Source of the DNA: Photobacterium kagoshimensis
Lineage (GTDB): Bacteria > Pseudomonadota > Gammaproteobacteria > Enterobacterales > Vibrionaceae
Direction: 5' to 3'
Length of the DNA: 64,000 nt
Assembly: GCF_050337045.1 (NCBI RefSeq)
Contig: NZ_JAKJSO010000018.1
Coordinates: forward strand, 94,605-158,604
In this document: piece after piece, positions 17,901 to 26,439 of the stretch
Position numbering within the stretch: position 1 is the stretch's first letter
How the letters are laid out: each line of letters opens with the position of its first letter
The notes under the pieces: model-generated
What the model was told of the DNA's origin: nothing
Seen by the model: the letters and a program-made list of their open reading frames with translations, nothing else
Database searches by the model: none
Translations under genes and position numbers: made by a program

Positions 17901-18080
17901 AGCACTGTAGGCCTTAACGTCTACCCTAATTGGCCACAGACCGACTGGGGAGGCAAGCCAAGCCATGCTAACCAAGGCGATAAAATCGTACACAGTGGCG
18001 TCGTCTATAAAGCCAACTGGTGGACAAGTGCAATTCCTGGCAGTGGTGGCAGTTGGACTAAAGTGTGTAAGGTGAAATAA
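14949..18080 (+). CDS. secreted multidomain GH18 chitinase
   Basis: The ATG at 14949, behind AAGGATG, gives a 1043-residue protein with a signal peptide ending AQAA near residue 32. In order: a chitin-binding CBM5/12 module (about 34-88, with KANWWTQG), two Ig-like beta domains (about 97-188 and 189-276, both with DADGTVAKVEFYV-like repeats), and a GH18 catalytic domain (about 316-775). A C-terminal beta domain (about 810-975) and a second CBM5/12 (about 990-1043, KANWWTSAIPG) follow. The catalytic DxxDxDxE motif is DGLDIDYE at 466-473, with E473 as acid/base. It would hydrolyse extracellular chitin. It is monocistronic with its own terminator. Confidence 0.95.
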   Translation: MNHSKQGKALKQSFMLSTLAVSCALAFNAQAAMDCSNIETWNSTTAYSGGTQVQEANKVFKANWWTQGNNPASHSGAHQEWSFVDDCINGGTNELPTVAITSPSSSDAIVTGDLVAITASAADADGTVAKVEFYVGATLLATITQAPYVTNWTAVTGNQAIKAIAFDDKGATAESVTTVNVTDSSNTVPTTAVTLSANNITLGDVVTLTATASDTDGTVAKVDFYVDGALVGTAATAPYTLAYTTAKAGSLKVFSRATDDLGATGDSAIVSLTVKNGAVVNNCRPDGLYQTEGVNVPYCTIYDQDGREQMGADHPRRVIGYFTSWRSGDDPQAQYLVKDIPWEQLTHINYAFVSIGSDGKVNVGDVTDPNNAATGKEWPGVEIDPTLGFKGHFGALATYKKKHDVKTLISIGGWAETGGHFGADGKRVADGGFYTMTTNADGSINHAGIEKFATSAVEMLRKYQFDGLDIDYEYPTSMAGAGNPDDKGFMEPRRAYLWASYQELMKVLRQKLDNASAQDGIHYMLTIAAPSSGYLLRGMETFDVTKYLDYVNIMSYDLHGAWNDHVGHNAALYDTGKDSELAMWNVYNTAAYGGIGYLNTDWAYHYFRGSMPAGRINIGVPYYTRGWQGVTGGENGLWGRAALPNQADCAPGTGEGQKNNCGNGALGIDNMWHDLNSAGNEMGAGSNPMWHAKNLAQGIYGTYTAAYGLDPVNDPQDKLVGTYTRHYDSVAVAPWLWNAEKKVFLSTEDKDSINVKANYVIDKGIGGIMFWELAGDYNCYVLDANGNRTGVDVSEMSCKNGTGEYHMGNTMTKAMYEKFKSAAPYGNKVATGAIPTEALDITISVGGFKVGDQNYPINPKITFTNNTGHPLPGGTEFQFDIPTSAPDNAKDQSGGGLKVIASGHTQANNIGGLTGEMHRVAFTLPSWKELPAGGTYELDMVYYLPISGPANYAVTVNGKEYAFKFEQPDLPIGDISGGNNGGKCSTVGLNVYPNWPQTDWGGKPSHANQGDKIVHSGVVYKANWWTSAIPGSGGSWTKVCKVK

Positions 18081-18099
18081 CATCTGTTAATCACGTATC

Positions 18100-18127
18100 A
18101 AGTGCAGGGATTGCCCTGCACTTTTTT
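18100..18127 (+). terminator. terminator after the chitinase gene
   Basis: AAGTGCAGGG pairs with CCCTGCACTT across ATTG, then a T-run. Confidence 0.92.
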
Positions 18128-18575
18128 ATTCCCAGTTCTCATACTCTATCGTCATCAGTAACAATCTGGTTACCCTCATCTTTTCCAACGGCAAGCTTAC
18201 ATTGGCTCTAACAGTGAAAATCTGCGACAAATCGCTCAAAAACCGACCAAACAGTTCAACAGTTACATTTCCTCACTTTTATCTGGTTAAAATATTCATT
18301 CACATTAAAATACAGATACTTATTATTAAATAATCACCATTTTTGTTCATTAACCCATTTGGCCTTGTAGGATTAACTAAACTTCAATTAAACAGCGTTT
18401 GGTTTATAAGCACTTGTTATTAGTATCTAAGAATCAACCACGTTAAAATAATCCTAGGATTTTAACTCTTTTATCATGTATCTCATTGTAAGAAGCATAG
18501 CTAAACATATTCATTTTTTATGGTAAAGTCTGACTCCAATTTTTAATTTACTAATTAAATGAGTATTTAAGGAAA
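18128..18575 (+). other. intergenic region before the L,D-transpeptidase-like gene
   Basis: This is an AT-rich stretch of about 450 bases without a recognisable gene. It presumably holds the promoter of the downstream gene; no operator was identified. Confidence 0.4.
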
Positions 18576-19220
18576 ATGAAAAGGTTCACTCGTCTAGTTT
18601 TATTGGCTTTGTGGTTTGTATCTTTTAACAGTCTTGCTGCGAACTTCACTCAGCAAACCAATAAAACACAGACACAAGATGTTGTAATTAAATACGCATT
18701 TAAAGCTGCAAAACTTGAAAATATAATGGATTATCAATTATTTAAAGATGGTTATTTAGCTTATGATCATACAAAAAATAAAAAGAAATCAATATTAACC
18801 ATTATTGACTACAGCAAACCATCCACACAAAAACGATTCTATGTGATTGATTTAAAAAGAAACAAGCTACTTTACTATACCTATGTCACCCATGGTGTTA
18901 ATAGTGGTGGCAAGGTTGCTAATCGTTTTTCTAACGTTGTAAATTCAAAACAAACCTCTTTAGGTACTTTCCTGACTGATACGACCTACCAAGGTGGTAA
19001 TGGCTACTCACTTAAATTAGATGGTTTAACAAAAGGTATCAACGACAACGCTCGACGTCGTTACATTGTTATCCACGGCGCTGACTATGCCAATGAAAGC
19101 TTCATTAAGCGCAATGGTTACTTAGGCCGTAGTTGGGGATGTCCTGCATTACCAAAAGCCCTTTCAAAATCAATTATTAATACCATTAAAGGTGGAAGTG
19201 TTATTTACGCTCACGCTTAA
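18576..19220 (+). CDS. murein L,D-transpeptidase catalytic domain (YkuD_2-like) protein
   Basis: The 214-residue exported protein has a signal peptide (cleavage after LAA near 22). Its C-terminal half matches the L,D-transpeptidase catalytic-domain family: IVIHGADY, with the conserved histidine, and GRSWGCPALP, with the nucleophilic cysteine. It probably acts on peptidoglycan in the periplasm, as crosslinking enzyme or remodeller, although several members of this subfamily are uncharacterised. The ATG follows AAGGA. It is convergent with a helicase gene. Confidence 0.88.
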   Translation: MKRFTRLVLLALWFVSFNSLAANFTQQTNKTQTQDVVIKYAFKAAKLENIMDYQLFKDGYLAYDHTKNKKKSILTIIDYSKPSTQKRFYVIDLKRNKLLYYTYVTHGVNSGGKVANRFSNVVNSKQTSLGTFLTDTTYQGGNGYSLKLDGLTKGINDNARRRYIVIHGADYANESFIKRNGYLGRSWGCPALPKALSKSIINTIKGGSVIYAHA

Positions 19221-19231
19221 TAAAGTAAAGC

Positions 19232-19292
19232 ATAAATAAATTCTTCGGTATTTATTTATCATAGAGTTAATTCTTCTATTAACTCTATGATA
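19232..19292. terminator. pair of overlapping AT-rich hairpins, convergent terminator
   Basis: ATAAATAAAT (19232-19241) pairs with ATTTATTTAT (19250-19259) around a TTCGG-containing loop. A perfect 15-bp stem follows, TATCATAGAGTTAAT (19257-19271) with its inverse (19278-19292). The two share three bases. They sit between convergent genes. Confidence 0.7.
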
Positions 19293-19312
19293 CTTAATAT
19301 TAAAAATGTAGA

Positions 19313-21601
19313 TTACTTTCTGGCTTTTGCTCGTGAAACCGCAATCAGGCGATTCTCTAATACTTTTTTCTTAGTAGCACTCGCTTTCCCTAATTCCCTT
19401 AGTACTCGCGTAATTTCACCATCTAAGTACTTCACCGTTTTCGTTTGAGTTAAAGACCGAATAACCTTTTCAGCATTGGTCGGAATCGGTTGTTCTAGTG
19501 CCCACAAGTAACTGTAATCACCTCTTTTGGGTGATGTTTTTTGCACTTCGACAGGAGGTTTTGCCATATCATCAATTCGACCGACTTTATCGTAATATTG
19601 ATGAACCAATTCAGAACGGTAATAAGGCACTTCACCTTGTTGGTACAGTGCTTCACCGGCATCTGTTGCAATACTGACTTTAGCTTCTGGCACAAAACAA
19701 CTGGCACACAAACGCTCACTATCTTTAGCATTTTCAGTTGTATAAAACACACTTGCGGTTTCTTTTGCCCGCGTTAGAGCAACATATGCTAAACGGCGCT
19801 CTTCCTCTGTATCGGCACCAATACTTGCAGCTGAACGGTTAACATACGGGAAGGCGTCTTTATCCCAATAAGGCAAATACACATGGCGATACTCACAGCC
19901 TTTCGCTCTGAATATTGTTGTAAGTTGCACGCCATGCGCCGCTTTCTCACGTTGATGCACCTGCCCTGTTTGGTGGGTATAGTATTCAAAGTACTGTAGC
20001 GCTTTAGCACAGTTTTGATCCATAGTATCCAATACGGTTTCAATACTATCTAGACGTTCGAGCGCTTCTTCAATCTCAGAGCTGGTTGCTTCAGTTTTCC
20101 AAATCCAATTGTCTAACAAGCTATCTTTTCGATACTGACGGTACACCTCTACAGCCTTGAAAGATCCTTTCCGCTCAATGCGAGTCAGTAGCTCTAACCG
20201 ATCAATAAAGCTATCAAGGTTAGCGTCTTTAATTTGCGCTTTCTGCTTTTCTGCATAACTTAGCCATTGACCCGTTGGCAGTGCAGCAACAGCTGCACAC
20301 ATAGGCTGTAATGTTTTATTTGGCACATAGCAGTGAGGAAAGCACATTAAGTTGAATAATAAACCTGATTTTTGCTGCTCTGTCCCTTCCTTAAAACGTC
20401 CAGTCGTAAATATCATCAGATCCATGAGCAATCTAACCTCACGGCTATTAGAAAGCACCGAGGGTATCGGCATCTGATAGGGGATCTGCTTAGAAAGAAA
20501 GGCGAGCTCAAAAAGCAAAGCTTGAGACCAACGGCGGACCAAAATAGCAATATCATGGCTTTGAACATCATTCGCAAGATGATCATGAATGGATTGCGCA
20601 ATTTCACCGACCTGACGACCACTCCCCTGCACGCATACATGAGTATTATCAGGTTTTGCATTCGCAACAGTGATAAAGTCCTGAAAACGGTTTTTATTTT
20701 GAGCAATCAACTGCCCAGCAGCCAAGGCTAAGGTATGGCCAAAACGGAAAGTATTTGACAGGGTGTAGGTCGTTGCTGGCGCAAAATCACGTTCAAAATT
20801 CAACATGAATTGAGGTGCACTCCCGCGCCACTTGTAAATACACTGGTCAACATCACCCACAGCAATAAGCTGTGCTTGATCGCCCAATAAAGCCTTTAAT
20901 AAAGCATATTGCGCGTTGTTGATATCTTGAAACTCGTCCACCACCAGCAAGCGGATCTGATTTTGATACTGGATGCGAATAGCTTCTGACTGTTTCAGCA
21001 CTTTCACAGATTCAACCAGCCAATCATCAAAAAACAATTTCTTGTGTTGCTTTCGAACGGCCTCAAATTCACGGTAAGCATCGAGTATAAAGCGGTACTC
21101 CTGATTAATATCTGTCAGATCAAACACTTCTTTTGGCGGCAATAAATAGGCTTTCACTAAGCCAATAAAATTCATCAAAAGCTCAATCGTTTTCGGATCT
21201 TTAATCAGCTGCTGGCGTTGATAGGATTTTTCCTGCTGAGCAATCCCTCGAAGGATCTGCTTTGCAAAACGTTTGTCTTGCTCGCCTTCATTAAAATCAA
21301 TCTGATAGCCCGTTTCACGCAAATACCCCGTTTGATTTAAAAACTTTAGGCAAAAGCTATGGAAGGTATGAACAGGGACATCCTGCATAACGCCCGATGC
21401 TTGCAGTTTTTGTTTGAAATCAGACCGAATATCTTTGTTAAACATCAGAACGAGCATTGAATTGGCTGGAATAGATTCCAGCTTTTGCCCAATCAAGCCA
21501 ACTAAAGTCGTTGTTTTCCCTGTGCCCGCACCCGCGATACACACAGCGTTACCATCTTGGTGCTGAATAAAAGCATCTTGTTCTGAAGTAAAGGTCGTCA
21601 T
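19313..21601 (-). CDS. UvrD/Rep-type superfamily 1 DNA helicase
   Basis: The 762-residue cytosolic protein has the complete set of SF1A helicase motifs. These are the Q motif TSEQDAFIQH, Walker A GAGTGKTT at residues 24-31, motif Ia MFNKDIRSDF, and motif II LLVVDEFQD. Motif III is GDVDQCIYKWRGS, and TFRF and RLAYVALTRAKE supply motifs IV-VI. It should translocate 3'-5' and unwind DNA in repair or replication restart. It is shorter and different in sequence from UvrD and Rep, so it is a paralogue rather than either. The C-terminal 90 residues (basic, KKVLENRLIAVSRAKARK) have no recognised domain. Confidence 0.9.
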   Translation of the reverse strand: MTTFTSEQDAFIQHQDGNAVCIAGAGTGKTTTLVGLIGQKLESIPANSMLVLMFNKDIRSDFKQKLQASGVMQDVPVHTFHSFCLKFLNQTGYLRETGYQIDFNEGEQDKRFAKQILRGIAQQEKSYQRQQLIKDPKTIELLMNFIGLVKAYLLPPKEVFDLTDINQEYRFILDAYREFEAVRKQHKKLFFDDWLVESVKVLKQSEAIRIQYQNQIRLLVVDEFQDINNAQYALLKALLGDQAQLIAVGDVDQCIYKWRGSAPQFMLNFERDFAPATTYTLSNTFRFGHTLALAAGQLIAQNKNRFQDFITVANAKPDNTHVCVQGSGRQVGEIAQSIHDHLANDVQSHDIAILVRRWSQALLFELAFLSKQIPYQMPIPSVLSNSREVRLLMDLMIFTTGRFKEGTEQQKSGLLFNLMCFPHCYVPNKTLQPMCAAVAALPTGQWLSYAEKQKAQIKDANLDSFIDRLELLTRIERKGSFKAVEVYRQYRKDSLLDNWIWKTEATSSEIEEALERLDSIETVLDTMDQNCAKALQYFEYYTHQTGQVHQREKAAHGVQLTTIFRAKGCEYRHVYLPYWDKDAFPYVNRSAASIGADTEEERRLAYVALTRAKETASVFYTTENAKDSERLCASCFVPEAKVSIATDAGEALYQQGEVPYYRSELVHQYYDKVGRIDDMAKPPVEVQKTSPKRGDYSYLWALEQPIPTNAEKVIRSLTQTKTVKYLDGEITRVLRELGKASATKKKVLENRLIAVSRAKARK

Positions 21602-21661
21602 AATTCTAACAGGCTAAAAAATATGACTGTAATTTTGCCATAAATTGTGAAGTTAATGGAT

Positions 21662-21820
21662 TTAATCCACCTTCTCCCTATGCTTCTGGTCAGTTTTTGC
21701 TCGTCGACAAGGTTCCGAGCAATACTCCACGTCATGCCAGCAACGCTTCCATTTTTTACGCCAACTAAAAGGCTTTAAACAAACAGCGCAACGTTTTGTT
21801 GGCAGGTGAGTCTTTTTCAT
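21662..21820 (-). CDS. DUF2256 small cysteine-rich protein
   Basis: This 52-codon gene was found by direct reading of the minus strand. The product (MKKTHLPTKRCAVC...) contains C11-x2-C14, tryptophan-rich WRKKW, and C27, C34 and C38, with a basic tail. This is the DUF2256 pattern (CxxC, FxWRKKWxxxW, YCSxxCR), probably a zinc ribbon-like fold. The function is unknown. It lies upstream of the helicase gene on the same strand (60 bases between stop and helicase start) and could be co-transcribed with it. Confidence 0.85.
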   Translation of the reverse strand: MKKTHLPTKRCAVCLKPFSWRKKWKRCWHDVEYCSEPCRRAKTDQKHREKVD

Positions 21821-21906
21821 CAGAGGTCTTATTGATAATAAAAAAGTAAATGTGATCGCCCTATCGACACCCTTCGTAGATTAAGGACCAGACGGGAGGA
21901 AGTATT

Positions 21907-22626
21907 ATGAAAGCTTGGTTGAAAGTTTCTTTATTTGCACTTGCAGCAGCCTTTATTACTGGATGTAACGATGACGATGATTCATCAATGACTCCAACAG
22001 AGGCACAACTTCGGGTAGTACATGGTTCGGCTGATGCGCCAGCCGTCGATATTCTCGTAAACGATGCAGCAGCATTTACTAATAAAAGTTTCAAAGACGT
22101 GACTGAATACGCCATGTTGCCACCAGCCACTTACAATGTAAAAGTCGTTGGAGCTGGCACCACTACGGCTGTGTTTGAGGCTGATATACCAGTCGAAGCA
22201 AATAAAAAATACAGTGCGATTGCGTTAGATAAATTCACCGGAGGAACAGGGCCATTTACCGTCATCTTGCTTGAAGATAACGTAGAAGTAAAAGACGAGA
22301 TGGCACAGTTACGGTTGATCCACGGCTCAGCGTTCGCAAACGATGCTTCCGCAGCAGGTGTTGATATTTATGTCACAGCATCACAAGCCGATATCACGAA
22401 TCTAACACCCAATGTATCAGCCCTAGTATTTAAGAAAGACACTGGCTATGTCGCGCTACCAGCAGGCCAATACCAGGTGTCACTGACACCAACAGGGACG
22501 AAAACTGTGGTTAAAATGGTAACGATAGATTTAGAAAATGGCAAAGTTTATAACGCCATTGCCTCTGATATGGACGCTAACTTTGCGGCAGTAGATTTAA
22601 TTTTGATGGATGGCTTTGTAGAATAA
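21907..22626 (+). CDS. DUF4397-domain lipoprotein
   Basis: The 239-residue product has a lipoprotein signal with lipobox ITGC (C20) followed by an acidic NDDDDSS linker, so it is an envelope lipoprotein. Two tandem copies of a DUF4397-like beta domain follow: LRVVHGSADAPAVDILVN from about residue 37 and LRLIHGSAFANDASAAGVDIYV from about 138. Members of this family are secreted proteins of unknown function. The ATG follows GGGAGGAAG. It ends at a shared terminator opposite the outer-membrane protein gene. Confidence 0.88.
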   Translation: MKAWLKVSLFALAAAFITGCNDDDDSSMTPTEAQLRVVHGSADAPAVDILVNDAAAFTNKSFKDVTEYAMLPPATYNVKVVGAGTTTAVFEADIPVEANKKYSAIALDKFTGGTGPFTVILLEDNVEVKDEMAQLRLIHGSAFANDASAAGVDIYVTASQADITNLTPNVSALVFKKDTGYVALPAGQYQVSLTPTGTKTVVKMVTIDLENGKVYNAIASDMDANFAAVDLILMDGFVE

Positions 22627-22658
22627 CCCCTTTATCGAAACCTTATTCCTAACAAACA

Positions 22659-22683
22659 AAAACAGCCCATGATGGGCTGTTTT
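22659..22683. terminator. bidirectional terminator
   Basis: AAACAGCCCAT (22659-22670) pairs with ATGGGCTGTTT, with A/T-runs on both sides. It separates the convergent DUF4397 and outer-membrane protein genes. Confidence 0.85.
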
Positions 22684-22766
22684 GATTATGCCTTAATACC
22701 CGTTCAATTTACGCAAGAACAAATATTGAGAGTAAGGCATGACTGGCTGTTAACTAGCTGGTCTAA

Positions 22767-23306
22767 TTAGAAACTGTACTGTACACCTAGGCTAACAGCT
22801 TCTTTTGATACTTTTGTATCACCTTTCTTGTATTTACCGTAGTGACCCACTTCAGTCGTTAATGCAATTTGCTCAGTCACTTTGTATTTAGCACCAATAC
22901 CGTAAGAAAGGCCTTTCAGTGACGCTTTTTCTTTGTGGCCTTTATCTTCTAAAGACACTTTGCCGTATGAGTAACCAGCAAGGCCATAGACAGAGAAAGC
23001 ATCAGTGATTGGGTAGCTCGCCAATGCATAAGCACCTACATTGTACTTTTCTTTAGCTTTTACGGCATTGTACTTACCGCTCTTAACGCCCATACCTGCA
23101 CGGCCTTCTACCGAGAAGTATTCGTTAACTTCGTAACCTACTTTACCATTGATTGAACCAAGTTTAGTCTTTTGCTTGTCACCGTTACCTTTCATTGTTT
23201 GTTGCTGTAGTTGTAAGTCACCACCTACATATAGACCTTCTGCTTGTGCAGCTGTCGCACCAAAACCGATAGTAGAAACGATTGCTAAGGCTAATAACTT
23301 TTTCAT
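22767..23306 (-). CDS. small outer-membrane beta-barrel protein
   Basis: The 179-residue protein has a signal peptide ending AQA (near 22). About eight amphipathic strands alternate with Lys/Gly-rich loops, and it ends SLGVQYSF with the terminal phenylalanine recognised by the BAM complex. It fits the OmpA-like/OmpX-type (porin family) transmembrane barrels. The ligand or role cannot be told from sequence. It is monocistronic. Confidence 0.88.
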   Translation of the reverse strand: MKKLLALAIVSTIGFGATAAQAEGLYVGGDLQLQQQTMKGNGDKQKTKLGSINGKVGYEVNEYFSVEGRAGMGVKSGKYNAVKAKEKYNVGAYALASYPITDAFSVYGLAGYSYGKVSLEDKGHKEKASLKGLSYGIGAKYKVTEQIALTTEVGHYGKYKKGDTKVSKEAVSLGVQYSF

Positions 23307-23895
23307 GATAGCTCCATGTATTTATAATGTTGTCTTAATACCGCACGAACCTAATTTAAAGGCTATTTTAATTTTGGTTTCGAACGTTGTTTTATTTGAT
23401 GAGGTGGAATTTACTTAAGTTACGGATGCTTGTAAATAGCAAAAGCGAATTAATTATACATTGTTTTATTGCGACAATAGAAAACAATCACTTAGCAGTG
23501 AAAATAATTTAACCTTGTGTATTTACTCTAAAAACACACTAATCCAATATGGCTTTAATTAAATTAAAATCACAAATAATAGATAGCAATGCATACACCA
23601 GGGGAATATATTTTTATTTCCTGATGACTGAAATTTGACCATCTGATAATGCAACGCCTCTAACAGGCATGTTTAAAAAGCAGCTACCCTCATTTACTGT
23701 CCACGACTTATTCACCACAAACCGCTCTATATCTCGTTGCTTCTCCCTACAAAAGGCAAACGATTGCTTTTTTACTGGCAGACTTTACAACTTCTGGTAT
23801 GATCCGCACAGAAACAGGCAGTTGCCCTTCACAGGTACCAACAACGCGTTAGTAGCTGTGCTTTCATCGCATTAATATGAAATAGGAATTTCGCC
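23307..23895 (+). other. 590-base intergenic region upstream of purC
   Basis: This AT-rich stretch separates the divergent outer-membrane protein gene from purC. A 68-codon frame at 23669-23875 has no ribosome site, and its sequence resembles no protein I know. It contains a PurR-like box (listed separately). Otherwise nothing was recognised. Confidence 0.45.
23754..23769 (+). promoter_or_regulatory. PurR-like operator upstream of purC
   Basis: AGGCAAACGATTGCTT matches 13 of 16 positions of the E. coli PurR box ACGCAAACGTTTGCGT, including the central CAAACG. It lies 127 bases before the purC ATG, where purine repression would be expected. Confidence 0.6.
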
Positions 23896-24999
23896 ATGAG
23901 CCTCGCTGATCAAGTTCTTGCTGTAAATAATGACCTTCCAATCCGTACCGACAAACCCGTGCACAGCGGTAAAGTACGTTCGGTATATTGGTTAACCGAA
24001 GAAGACAGCCAGCGTCTGATTAAGGAAAAAGGCTATAACGTAAAGCCTGATGCCCCATTGGCAATTATGGTTATCAGTGACCGTATTTCAGCTTTTGACT
24101 GTATCTGGCACGGCGAAGGCGGTATGAAAGGCGTACCTGGTAAAGGTGCAGCGCTTAACGCAATTTCAAATCACTGGTTTAAATTATTCCGCGACAATGG
24201 CTTAGCCGATAGCCATATTTTAGACATTCCCCACCCTTTCATTTGGATCGTCCAAAAAGCAAAGCCTGTTATGATTGAGGCTATTTGCCGCCAATACATC
24301 ACGGGCTCTATGTGGCGTTCATACGAGAAAGGTGAACGTGAATTCTGTGGTATTGAAGTACCAGAAGGCTTAACGCGTGACCAAAAGCTACCTGAATTAC
24401 TTATTACCCCTTCGACCAAAGGCATTTTAGAAAATGTTCCCGGCGTTCCTGCGGTTGATGATGTAAATATTACCCGTAAAAATATTGAAGATAACTTTGC
24501 AGCCTTCAATTTCAAATCTGCCGATGATATTGCGTATTACGAGAAGCTGTTGAAAGAAGGCTTTGATGTGATCAGTGGTGAACTTGAAAAACTGGGTCAA
24601 ATCTTCGTTGATACTAAATTTGAATTTGGTTATGTGGAAGATGCACAAGGTAACGAAAAACTGATTTATATGGATGAAGTGGGTACACCAGATTCTTCAC
24701 GTATTTGGGAAGAGTCTTCTTACCGTGACGGTAAAATTGTCGAAAACTCAAAAGAAGGTTTCCGCCAATTCCTGCTTAACTACTTCCCTGATGCCGACAT
24801 TCTGCTCAACAAAGATCGTATGGACGAGCGTTTTGCCCTTGCCCGTGATAACGAACTGCCAGAAAGTGCATTAATGGCGTTATCAAAAACCTACACAGAT
24901 ATCGCAGAAAAAGTGACGGGGGAGAAAATTGTACTTAGCCAAAATCCTAAAGCCGAAATCGTTGCGATCCTTCGCGAACAATACGGTTTGATCGATTAA
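23896..24999 (+). CDS. purC: phosphoribosylaminoimidazole-succinocarboxamide synthase
   Basis: The 367-residue cytosolic enzyme (SAICAR synthetase) joins CAIR and aspartate with ATP in de novo purine synthesis. Motifs include the N-terminal SGKVRSVY and ISDRISAFD loops, EAICRQYITGSMWRSY, and MDEVGTPDSSRIW in the C-terminal ATP-binding part. It is of the long (about 370-residue) type seen in Vibrionaceae rather than the 237-residue E. coli type. The ATG follows AATAGGAAT. A PurR-like box lies upstream. Confidence 0.96.
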   Translation: MSLADQVLAVNNDLPIRTDKPVHSGKVRSVYWLTEEDSQRLIKEKGYNVKPDAPLAIMVISDRISAFDCIWHGEGGMKGVPGKGAALNAISNHWFKLFRDNGLADSHILDIPHPFIWIVQKAKPVMIEAICRQYITGSMWRSYEKGEREFCGIEVPEGLTRDQKLPELLITPSTKGILENVPGVPAVDDVNITRKNIEDNFAAFNFKSADDIAYYEKLLKEGFDVISGELEKLGQIFVDTKFEFGYVEDAQGNEKLIYMDEVGTPDSSRIWEESSYRDGKIVENSKEGFRQFLLNYFPDADILLNKDRMDERFALARDNELPESALMALSKTYTDIAEKVTGEKIVLSQNPKAEIVAILREQYGLID

Positions 25000-25037
25000 G
25001 CATTAACAATAATCTCTGCAAATTTGAACTGATATCA

Positions 25038-25068
25038 AAAGGGCTGCAATTACGCAGCCCTTTCTTAT
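25038..25068. terminator. bidirectional terminator between purC and the cobalamin operon
   Basis: AAAGGGCTGC (25038-25047) pairs with GCAGCCCTTT (25054-25063). T-rich tails follow on both strands. It terminates purC and the convergent eleven-gene cob operon. Confidence 0.88.
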
Positions 25069-25098
25069 TCCACATCGTTTTCCACATCGCTTCGCCAT

Positions 25099-26439
25099 TC
25101 ACGCGGCTTTTCGCGTAAACAGCCACACCACGACATCAGGGTTTGAAGGGAAATACCAATGGATATAAGACGCTGTAGTTGCCTCTTTAGTCCATACAGG
25201 ATCTGTCTTACGACCATACTGACTCACAGGCTGCGTTAACACTTCTTCCTCTGACGTGGTCATTGAATAATGGAAGGTATGCCCGCGCAATGTGCCTAGA
25301 TCAAAGACTGCTTCAACTATGCCTAATGCTGCCAGTTTAGGCTGCATTGTCGAGTGTGCATTTAACACCCCACACATAGAAACGGGAGAGGTGTCGAAAG
25401 ATGATTCTGCTTCTGATGCTACCGCCGCTGTTAACGTTTTATTGAGATAAAGCATACCGCCGCATTCTGCGACACATGGTTTACCTTGTTGAACATGCTG
25501 TTGTATTTGCGCGATGAGTACCTGATTAGCATGCAATGCATCAAGGTGAAGCTCTGGGTAGCCGCCCGGCAAATATAAGGCATCGCAGCGTGGTAACGCG
25601 GTGTCCGTTAGAGGTGAAAAGTAGACCAGATTAGCACCCAAGGCTTCTAACAGCTCAAGGTTAGCCTGATACAAAAACAGAAAGGCGTTATCTTTTGCAA
25701 CCGCAATTGTCATACCAGAAAGAGCTGTTTTTTGAGCAACAGTAACAGCATTTGGGTCATCTTGTAGCTCAAACTGGATTGGCTTAGGTAAAGGCACATC
25801 ACTACTGGCAGCTATCACACTGGCTGCGTGATCTAATCTTGCTTCTATATCATCCAACTCGCTGGCCTGCACCAAGCCTAAGTGACGCTCAGGCAAAGCC
25901 AAATCCATGTCTTTCGGTAGCCAGCCACAGAATCTCAGCGGTGGACGTAGACTTTCTTGCAACATTTCAGCGTGGCGCTCAGAGCCAACGCGGTTTGCAA
26001 TCACACCAAACACATCAACATCCTGACGATAACTGGCTAATCCATGTGCTATCGCACCAAAGGTTTGGGCCATAGCACCGGCATCAATCACAGCTAAAAT
26101 AGGGATACCAAAAGCTGCGGCAATATCTGCACTGGAACACTGGCCATCAAACATCCCCATCACGCCTTCAATTAAGATCAAATCCGCTTCTTGCGATGCT
26201 TGTGCCAGTAAATTTCGGCAATGTGCTTCGCCACACATCCAAAAGTCCAATTGATAAACAGGCGCTTTAGAAGCTAAAGCCAAAAACTGCGGATCAATAA
26301 AATCAGGGCCTGTTTTGAATACCCTTACCTTCTTGCCTTGTTGCGTGAAGTAACGCGCTAATGCAGCAACAACCGTGGTTTTCCCTGTGCCTGATGCCGG
26401 TGCTGCCACAACCAAGGCTGGGCATGAATATGAACTCAT
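25099..26439 (-). CDS. cbiA: cobyrinate a,c-diamide synthase
   Basis: The 446-residue enzyme amidates the a and c carboxylates of cob(II)yrinate using glutamine and ATP. The N-terminal dethiobiotin-synthetase-like ATPase shows APASGTGKTTVVAALARYF (P-loop near residues 12-20) and DFIDPQF. The C-terminal class I glutamine amidotransferase shows YLPGGYPELH and the nucleophile region AECGGMLYL. The start overlaps the end of cobD by four bases. It is the last gene of the operon. Confidence 0.95.
   Translation of the reverse strand: MSSYSCPALVVAAPASGTGKTTVVAALARYFTQQGKKVRVFKTGPDFIDPQFLALASKAPVYQLDFWMCGEAHCRNLLAQASQEADLILIEGVMGMFDGQCSSADIAAAFGIPILAVIDAGAMAQTFGAIAHGLASYRQDVDVFGVIANRVGSERHAEMLQESLRPPLRFCGWLPKDMDLALPERHLGLVQASELDDIEARLDHAASVIAASSDVPLPKPIQFELQDDPNAVTVAQKTALSGMTIAVAKDNAFLFLYQANLELLEALGANLVYFSPLTDTALPRCDALYLPGGYPELHLDALHANQVLIAQIQQHVQQGKPCVAECGGMLYLNKTLTAAVASEAESSFDTSPVSMCGVLNAHSTMQPKLAALGIVEAVFDLGTLRGHTFHYSMTTSEEEVLTQPVSQYGRKTDPVWTKEATTASYIHWYFPSNPDVVVWLFTRKAA

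Noticed and set aside
23669..23875. 68-codon frame before purC
   Set aside because: No ribosome site, unusual composition, and it overlaps the PurR-like box and the probable purC promoter.
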